From: Rhodospirillales bacterium Ga0074136
GTDB taxonomy: Bacteria > Pseudomonadota > Alphaproteobacteria > Acetobacterales > Acetobacteraceae
Assembly (NCBI GenBank): GCA_001464375.1
Contig: LNEW01000103.1
Coordinates: 1 to 34,409, forward strand
Direction of reading: 5' to 3'
DNA: 34,409 nt
Position numbers and translations under genes: made by a program. The notes under the pieces are model-generated. The model was not told the origin of the DNA and did not search any database. It was given only the letters and a program-made list of their open reading frames with translations. Below, one piece after another: positions 28,857 to 34,409 of this stretch. How positions within the stretch are numbered: the stretch's first letter is position 1; each line of letters begins with the position of its first letter.

Positions 28857-31800
28857 TCAATAGGCCTCTGCCAGCTTCGTCTCCTGCTGCACGGCGCGCA
28901 GCCGTTCCAGCGCGGGGCGGCCGAAGCGGTGGAACAGCAGCGGCGTTAGGAAGGTGTCGAGCAGTGTCGCGGTAATCAGCCCGCCGAAGATGGTCACTGC
29001 GACCGGGTGCAGGATCTCCTTGCCCGGCTCGCTCGCGCCGATCATCAGGGGAATGAGCGCGAAGCCAGCGGATAGCGCTGTCATCAGCACCGGCGTCAGG
29101 CGTTCGAGGCTGCCGCGGATCACCAGCGCCAGCCCCCAGCGCTCGTCTTCCAGCAGCGCGAGGTTGAGATAGTGGCTGACCTTCAGGATGCCGTTGCGCG
29201 TCGCGATGCCGGCCAGCGTGATGAAGCCGATCATCGAGGCGACCGAGAGCGGCTGACCCGCGATCCACAGCGCCGCGATCGCGCCCACCAGGGCCAGCGG
29301 CACATTGCCCATGATGATCAGCGCCAGCACCGTCGATTTGTAGCGGCTGTAGAGCACCATGAAGATCAGCGACAGCGACACCAGCGACAGCCCGGCGATC
29401 AGGCGCGCGGCTTCCTCCTGCGCCTGGAAGGTGCCCTCCAGCGTGAAGAAGTAGCCGGGGGGCAAGGTGGCAGCGTCCATCTCCGCCCGGATGCGCGCAA
29501 CGATGGCGGCCATGTCGCTGCCATCGGTATTGGCGAGCACCACGATCCGGCGCCGGCCATTCTCCCGCAGGATCTGGTTGGGCCCGTCGGTGTCGCGCAA
29601 CTCCGCCAGCAAGGACAGCGGCACACGCCCACCCGGTGTCTCGATCATCACGGCCGCGAGCCCGGCGCCAGTGCGGTCCGTGTCGCCGAGGCGCAGCACC
29701 ACGTCGAAGCGCCGCGCGCCGTCCACCACCTGGCTGACCACCTGGCCGCCCGACAGGGCTTGCAGCGCCTCGGCCACCGACGCGGCGGAGACGCCGTACA
29801 GCGCCGCGCGTTCATGGTTCACCGCCACCTGAAGCTGCGGCACGCGCACCTGGCGCTCCACCTGCAGGTCGGTCAGGCCCGGGATGGAAGCAAGGCGCTG
29901 CTGCATGCCCTCGGCCAGGGTGCGAAGGGTGTCCAGGTCATCGCCGGTGATCTTGAGCGCGATCTCGGCACGCACGCCGGAGAGCATGTGGTCCAGCCGG
30001 TGCCCGATGGGCTGGCCGATATTGGCGCTGCCGGGCAGCACACCCAGGCGGGCGCGGATATCGGCGGAGATCGCCTGCTTGCCGCGTGTGGAAGCATGGA
30101 GGGAGACGTCGATCTCCGAGGAGTGCACGCCCTCGGCATGTTCATCGAGTTCGGCGCGGCCGGTGCGGCGGCCCACGGTGCGGACCTCCGGCACCTGCAT
30201 GATCAGCAGCTCCGCCTGGCGGCCGAGGCGGTTGGCCTCGGCCAGGCTGATGCCCGGCTGGAATTGCAGGCTGATGGTCAGCGTGCCCTCGTTGAAGGGC
30301 GGCAGGAAGGAGCGCGGCAGGAAGGGCACGGTCGCCAGCGCGCCCGCCACGCCGACACCCGCCAGCACATATACAAGGCGGGCGCGGGCGAAAGCCCAAA
30401 GCAGCGCGCGCTCGTTCCACCGCTTGAGGACGCGGACCAGAACGCTGTCGCCGTGGTCCATCCGCTTCATGCGCGGCAGCAGGTAGTAGCAGAGCACTGG
30501 CGTGACGGTGATCGACACAACCAGGCTCGCCAGGATCGAGACGATGTAGGCCACGCCGAGCGGCGCGAACAACCGGCCCTCTATGCCGGTCAGTGCGAAC
30601 AGCGGCACGAAGACGAGGATGACGATCATCGTCGCATAGACGATGCCGGAACGGACCTCCTGGCTCGCCCGCGCAACCACGATGAGGGCAGGCTGCGGGT
30701 CCGGCCGCGCCCGGTTCTCCCGCAGGCGGCGGAAGACGTTCTCCACATCCACCACCGCGTCATCGACCAACTCCCCGATCGCGATGGCGAGGCCACCCAG
30801 CGTCATGGTGTTGATCGACAGGCCGAGCAGTTGGAACACCACGACCGTGATGAGCACGGACAGCGGAATGGCGGTGAGCGAGATGAAGGTGGTGCGCCCG
30901 TTCAGCAGGAACAGGAACAGCACCACGGCCACCACTGCCACCGCCTCCAGCAGAACCTTCTCCACATTGCCGATCGAGGCCGCGATGAAATCGGCCTGGC
31001 GGAACTGCACGTTGTTTGCAGTGACACCGGGCGGCATGGCGCGCTGCAATTCGACCAGCGCCGCTTCCACCTGGGCCGTCAGCGCCACCGTATCGGCCGA
31101 GGGCTGCTTCTGGATCGACAGGATCACGGCCGGCCGCCCCATGCTGCCGGCCTCGCCGCGCTTGAGGCGGGCGGCATAGTCAATCGTTGCCACTTGCCGC
31201 AGCGGAATCGGCTGTCCAGCCCGCACGGCCACGGGCGTGTTCGCCAAGTCCTCGAGCCGCGTGGTGCGGGCGATGTTGCGGATCAGGTATTCCCGCCCCG
31301 CCTGATCCACGTAGCCGCCGCCGGTATTGCCGCCGAATTGCCGCAGCGCCGCATGGACCTGCTCCGCGGTGATTTCCAGCGCATGCATCCGTACGACATC
31401 GGGCGTGACGCGATACTGCCGTACCTCGCCACCGATCGGGATCACCTGGGAAATGCCCGGGATGGTCAGGAGCCGCGGCCGCACGACCCAATCCGCCAAC
31501 TCGCGCAGTTCCATCGGGCTAGCGCGGCCATCGGTGGACATCGCCACCAGCATGATCTCCCCCATGATGGAGGAGATCGGCGCCATCTGCGGCGCGACAT
31601 TCGCCGGCAACTGCGCCCGCACCAGCGAGAGGCGCTCCGCCACCTGCTGGCGGTTCACCCAGATGTCGGTGCCCCAGTCGAACTCCACGAACACGATCGA
31701 CAACCCGACGCCGGAGACGGAACGCACGCGCGTCACACCCGGCATGCCGTTCATCGCCGTCTCGATCGGGTAGGAGACGAGAAGTTCGACCTCCTCCGGC

Positions 31801-31970
31801 GCCAGGCCCTCGGCCTCCGTCATCAGGGTGATGACCGGCTTGTTGAGGTCGGGAAAGACATCGACCGGCAGGCGCTGCAGCGTGAAGGCGCCATAGACCA
31901 CGAGGATCGCGGCCGCCACCAAGACGAAGATCCGGTTTCGCAGGCTGGCCGTGACGAGGATATTGAACAC
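28857..31970 (-). CDS. CusA/CzcA-family heavy-metal efflux RND pump
   Basis: This 1037-residue inner-membrane antiporter ejects metal ions from periplasm or cytoplasm through a tripartite complex, driven by protons. The family N-terminus (MFNILVTASLRNRIFVLVAA, LPVDVFPDLNKPVITLMTEA, EELVSYPIETAMNG-type region) is followed by 12 helices and two large periplasmic loops. The proton-relay helix 4 reads AIAIGELVDDAVVDVEN near residues 393-410, with acidic residues as in metal RND pumps. The GTG start at 31970 lies two bases after the adaptor's stop. Copper/silver is likely from context, but a CzcA-type divalent substrate cannot be excluded from sequence. Confidence 0.93.
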   Translation of the reverse strand: MFNILVTASLRNRIFVLVAAAILVVYGAFTLQRLPVDVFPDLNKPVITLMTEAEGLAPEEVELLVSYPIETAMNGMPGVTRVRSVSGVGLSIVFVEFDWGTDIWVNRQQVAERLSLVRAQLPANVAPQMAPISSIMGEIMLVAMSTDGRASPMELRELADWVVRPRLLTIPGISQVIPIGGEVRQYRVTPDVVRMHALEITAEQVHAALRQFGGNTGGGYVDQAGREYLIRNIARTTRLEDLANTPVAVRAGQPIPLRQVATIDYAARLKRGEAGSMGRPAVILSIQKQPSADTVALTAQVEAALVELQRAMPPGVTANNVQFRQADFIAASIGNVEKVLLEAVAVVAVVLFLFLLNGRTTFISLTAIPLSVLITVVVFQLLGLSINTMTLGGLAIAIGELVDDAVVDVENVFRRLRENRARPDPQPALIVVARASQEVRSGIVYATMIVILVFVPLFALTGIEGRLFAPLGVAYIVSILASLVVSITVTPVLCYYLLPRMKRMDHGDSVLVRVLKRWNERALLWAFARARLVYVLAGVGVAGALATVPFLPRSFLPPFNEGTLTISLQFQPGISLAEANRLGRQAELLIMQVPEVRTVGRRTGRAELDEHAEGVHSSEIDVSLHASTRGKQAISADIRARLGVLPGSANIGQPIGHRLDHMLSGVRAEIALKITGDDLDTLRTLAEGMQQRLASIPGLTDLQVERQVRVPQLQVAVNHERAALYGVSAASVAEALQALSGGQVVSQVVDGARRFDVVLRLGDTDRTGAGLAAVMIETPGGRVPLSLLAELRDTDGPNQILRENGRRRIVVLANTDGSDMAAIVARIRAEMDAATLPPGYFFTLEGTFQAQEEAARLIAGLSLVSLSLIFMVLYSRYKSTVLALIIMGNVPLALVGAIAALWIAGQPLSVASMIGFITLAGIATRNGILKVSHYLNLALLEDERWGLALVIRGSLERLTPVLMTALSAGFALIPLMIGASEPGKEILHPVAVTIFGGLITATLLDTFLTPLLFHRFGRPALERLRAVQQETKLAEAY

Positions 31971-31972
31971 GG

Positions 31973-33670
31973 CTAGCGAACCTGCGCGATCAGCCCGGCG
32001 CCACTGGTCACCACCCGCGCCCCGCGTTCCAGCCCGGCCGTGACCAGCACACGCTGGCCGTCGAGAGGCTGGACCCGAACGGGCCGCGGCAGGAAGCGCT
32101 CGGCGCTCGGCATCTCATAGACCACCTGGCCGCCCTCGGGGTTGCGCACCACCGCCTCGGCCGGCAGCACGATGCCGGCGGCACGGCGCGGCGTCTCCAC
32201 CAGAACCGTCACGGGCTGCCCCACGGCCAACCCAGGGGCACCCGCCTCGATGCGGAAATGCAGGGGCAGACCCTGCTGGCGCAGCGTCATGCCACGGCCC
32301 ACGAAGCCGAGCCGCAGCGCCTGGCCGCCCGCTGTCATGGCGGATGCGGCCGAGACATCGGCCACGGCGGCGGGGTCGAACGCGATGGCCTCGACCCAGA
32401 GCCGGGCGGGATCGACGATGTCGAACAGCGCCTCCTGCGCCTGGATCACCTGGCCGGCGGCGACGCGCACCACGCTGATCAGGCCGGCCGAGGGTGCCAC
32501 GATCGGCTCGCGCCCCGTCACCGCCGGCAGGTTCGCGGCACGGCGCTGACGCAGGCCTTCGAGGTCGGCGCGGGCATCGCCGATCTCCCGCTCTGCGACG
32601 GTACCGGTCAGCGCCGTCAGGCGGCGAACCCGTGCCTCGCCGATCACTATCAGGGCATCGAGTTCGGCGATGCTGGCGCGCACGCCGACGCGGTCCTGCG
32701 CCGCCAGGATCGGCACGACGTACCCGAGCACCTCGCCGCGCGACACGCGCTGGCCCAGCTCCGGGAAACCACCTTCGGGTGGCTCGATGCGTCCTGCTTC
32801 GGAGGCCTGCACGCGACCGGAGGCGTTGGGGTCCGCCACAACCTGTCCGGTCAGGCGGATGGTGACCGAGGCCTCGCCCAACTCGGCCGGGCCGGTCCGC
32901 AGGCCCAGCAGGCGCTGTGAGGGTTTGGGCACGAAGATGCTGCCATCCGGCTGGCGGCGCGGCGCGTCCAGGGGCTGCGCCCAGGACGTCACGGGCAGGA
33001 TCAGGATTGCGGCCAGGGCCAGCACGGCCGGCGCAGCGGCCGCACGGTCCGGCAATGGCGCGCCGGATGGCAGGGCGTGGGGGCGCGTGCCGGTTGCCGG
33101 CGGCTCAGCGACAACCAGCGGCGGCAACCGTCGTGGAGCGGCGGCACGGCCGATAACGGCGCCAAGCAGCAGCAGGATGAACCCCGCCGCCCACAGGATG
33201 GGCTCGCGCAACGCCAGCCCGAGCAGGTCCGACGAAACTGGTGCTGCGGTCAGGGTGCCGGCGGCAGCGGGAATTTCAAGCATCGCCGGCAGCAGGTCCA
33301 TCTCCTCTCCAGCGGTGATGGTGAAGACCAGGTTCCGTTGACCCGGTTGTTCCAGGGCGGGATTAGCCAGGACATAGACCGCCTCGCTGGCGCGCGTAGC
33401 CGTTCCGATATCCTCGCCGTCGAGGGTAACCTGCACCGTGGCGCCATCGATGGGCTCCGACGTCGCGTGCCGGTCGAGGTACAGCCAAAGCCGGCGGTCT
33501 GGACCCAGGACCGCCACGATCTCGAACAGATCGGAATGCGCCTCGGCACGCGGTGCCGCCGCCGCGGGCGGCGCGGGTTCGTCACCATGGGAATGGCCTT
33601 CGTGGCTGAGCGCAGGGCGGACGCCAGACGCGGCCAGCAGCGTGACGAGCAGCAAAGTACGAATCAGCAC
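31973..33670 (-). CDS. RND periplasmic adaptor with an extra N-terminal domain (CusB-like)
   Basis: This is a 565-residue protein. The GTG at 33670 (with GAGGGGC upstream) is preferred to the GTG at 33718. Residues 1-22 are a signal peptide, then HEGHSHGDE and a beta-rich domain of about 120 residues (LFEIVAVLGPDRRLWLYLDR, IDGATVQVTLDGEDIGTAT). A hydrophobic helix (ILWAAGFILLLLGAVIG) and a second one (AVLALAAILILPVTSWA) follow. After this comes a normal membrane-fusion protein: SQRLLGLRTGPAELGEASVT, RIEPPEGGFPELGQRVSRGE (lipoyl hairpin half), coiled coil, and GRIVxP-type barrel (VAAGQVIQAQEALFDIVDPA). It joins the CusA-like pump to an outer-membrane channel that is not in the window. It looks like a fusion of a metal-binding protein and an adaptor. 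Confidence 0.87.
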   Translation of the reverse strand: MLIRTLLLVTLLAASGVRPALSHEGHSHGDEPAPPAAAAPRAEAHSDLFEIVAVLGPDRRLWLYLDRHATSEPIDGATVQVTLDGEDIGTATRASEAVYVLANPALEQPGQRNLVFTITAGEEMDLLPAMLEIPAAAGTLTAAPVSSDLLGLALREPILWAAGFILLLLGAVIGRAAAPRRLPPLVVAEPPATGTRPHALPSGAPLPDRAAAAPAVLALAAILILPVTSWAQPLDAPRRQPDGSIFVPKPSQRLLGLRTGPAELGEASVTIRLTGQVVADPNASGRVQASEAGRIEPPEGGFPELGQRVSRGEVLGYVVPILAAQDRVGVRASIAELDALIVIGEARVRRLTALTGTVAEREIGDARADLEGLRQRRAANLPAVTGREPIVAPSAGLISVVRVAAGQVIQAQEALFDIVDPARLWVEAIAFDPAAVADVSAASAMTAGGQALRLGFVGRGMTLRQQGLPLHFRIEAGAPGLAVGQPVTVLVETPRRAAGIVLPAEAVVRNPEGGQVVYEMPSAERFLPRPVRVQPLDGQRVLVTAGLERGARVVTSGAGLIAQVR

Positions 33671-33744
33671 GCGCGCGCCCCTCAAATCCTGACCACTAAG
33701 GTCTCTATCTGGCGGCACGGGACGTCATGGGCGTTGCCCAATCA

Positions 33745-33759
33745 TGACAAAACATTGCA
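33745..33759 (-). promoter_or_regulatory. copper-box-like dyad before the RND operon
   Basis: TGACA-AAACA-TTGCA, an imperfect inverted repeat 75 bases before the adaptor's GTG, matches 12 of 15 bases of the perfect dyad before the DUF305 gene, with the same flanking CA and G. It is inferred to be a site for the cluster's OmpR-type regulator. Confidence 0.45.
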
Positions 33760-33821
33760 GCGGAGGCGGCTAGCCCCCGGCGGCGGGTGACTCAGCCAGC
33801 CAGACCCGTTTCATGACAGCC

Positions 33822-33853
33822 GGAGAATGGAACCCAGTCCCACCGCTGCTCCA
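33822..33853. repeat. right copy of a short sequence flanking the copper cluster
   Basis: GGAGAA-TGGAACC-...-CCCACCGCTGCTCCA, the counterpart of 21058-21094 in the same orientation. A GCGGGTGA also lies about 37-38 bases before each copy (21021 and 33783), so the shared context may extend to about 75 bases at low identity. Confidence 0.45.
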
Positions 33854-34409
33854 CCGCACAATTCTTGTCTCCGCAAAGGCCTGCGGCCTTCAGCGGCTGC
33901 ATCCGGCCTGGAGCGCGGGACGACCCTCCACAATGCGTCCAGAGGCGCAGGAGTCGACGGAGCCTGAGGGCGCGCGCTCGTTCCATCGTGGCATCGATCT
34001 CACCTGTGCGTGCCACCTGGCAATCGGCGGAGGTCGCTGGATCCCGCGCTTGGCTGCCGCGACGCGGATGCCCGTGACGTCCTTCGCCCAGTGCCAGCGT
34101 TGCGGCAGCGATCCTCGCAGGAGCACCGACCAGCACCGGGACGAGCACGCTCAGAACGCTTCCGACCCGGGCCCATGTCCGGCAAGAAGGTGAGCAGGCC
34201 GGTCGACATGATCACGCGCGAGCATCCCGCTTCTCCTTGCCGCGATTCGCCCCGCGCGCGGGCGCACCGGATGAATGATCGCCCGACGAGCCACGGGCCT
34301 GTGCCAGGCCATCCTGCGGGTCCGATGGTGTTTCGCTTCCACTCGCAGCGACGACGGTCGGTTTGCCGCCAGCGTCGGCCGGGGGGTCGACGGTCCGGCA
34401 GGTTGCATG

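Larger units (their letters stand above)
33719..34409. other. promoter region of the copper cluster and unassigned sequence
   Basis: The left part holds the copper-box-like dyad and the right copy of the flanking repeat. From about 33860 to the window end, open frames on both strands are short, Arg/Pro/Ser-rich and unlike any family I know. No RNA gene or mobile-element end is visible. No gene is called. Confidence 0.4.

Noticed and set aside
29172..31976. 934-codon open frame on the plus strand opposite the CusA-like pump gene
   Set aside because: His/Arg/Asp/Gln-rich antisense artefact without domains; the minus strand encodes a complete RND pump.
33792..34409. Several 70-126-codon frames at the right end
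   Set aside because: Mutually overlapping, compositionally arginine/serine-rich, and none resembles a known protein; not called as genes.

Overview
The window is high-GC DNA from an alphaproteobacterium, most likely a Roseomonas-like member of the Acetobacteraceae. This is inferred from very strong G/C third-position bias, an orphan Bug-type solute-binding protein with its own LysR regulator, alphaproteobacterial SdhC/SdhD sequences, and an NnrS/NnrU/truncated-haemoglobin cluster. No rRNA, tRNA, CRISPR array or intact insertion sequence was seen.

Region 1 (1-3300) looks like a patchwork of accessory DNA and reads as less GC-biased than the rest. It holds the N-terminus of an Xre/MbcA/ParS-type antitoxin running off the left edge, the decayed C-terminus of a serine recombinase, a secreted DUF6448 protein, and a succinate dehydrogenase operon sdhC-sdhD-sdhB that lacks sdhA.

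Region 2 (3359-11125) is a nitric-oxide response cluster. Leftward, with overlapping starts: truncated globin > mog > nnrS > nnrU. Rightward: a small unknown membrane protein > TDT/TehA-type transporter > an Rrf2 regulator with NsrR-like cysteines > a B12-dependent class II ribonucleotide reductase > a DUF1971 cupin. A dyad in the divergent promoter and related sequences before the regulator and before nrdJ suggest one NsrR-type regulon. A plausible logic is sensing NO, binding or detoxifying it, supporting molybdoenzymes, and replacing an NO-sensitive class I reductase.

Region 3 (11126-21028) is mixed accessory metabolism. It has an MFS transporter remnant, a secreted cupin, a SAM methyltransferase, and a divergent 1236-residue SARP/degenerate-cyclase/AAA/TPR regulator. 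Two LysR pairs follow: a zinc-free MDR oxidoreductase with its LysR gene, and a Bug solute-binding protein with its LysR gene behind a tandem dyad.

Region 4 (21276-33670) is a one-directional copper/silver resistance cluster of 12 genes, transcribed leftward: CusB-like adaptor > CusA-like RND pump > small periplasmic metal-binding protein > LTxxQ periplasmic sensor > response regulator > histidine kinase > DUF411 > HMA chaperone > DUF305/CopM > DUF2933 > an interrupted membrane protein (in-frame TGA) > P1B-type ATPase. Two related 15-bp dyads lie upstream of the adaptor and of the DUF305 gene and are candidate boxes for the encoded response regulator. Imperfect copies of one short sequence lie just outside both ends of the cluster. 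The last ~690 bases hold no gene I can recognise.
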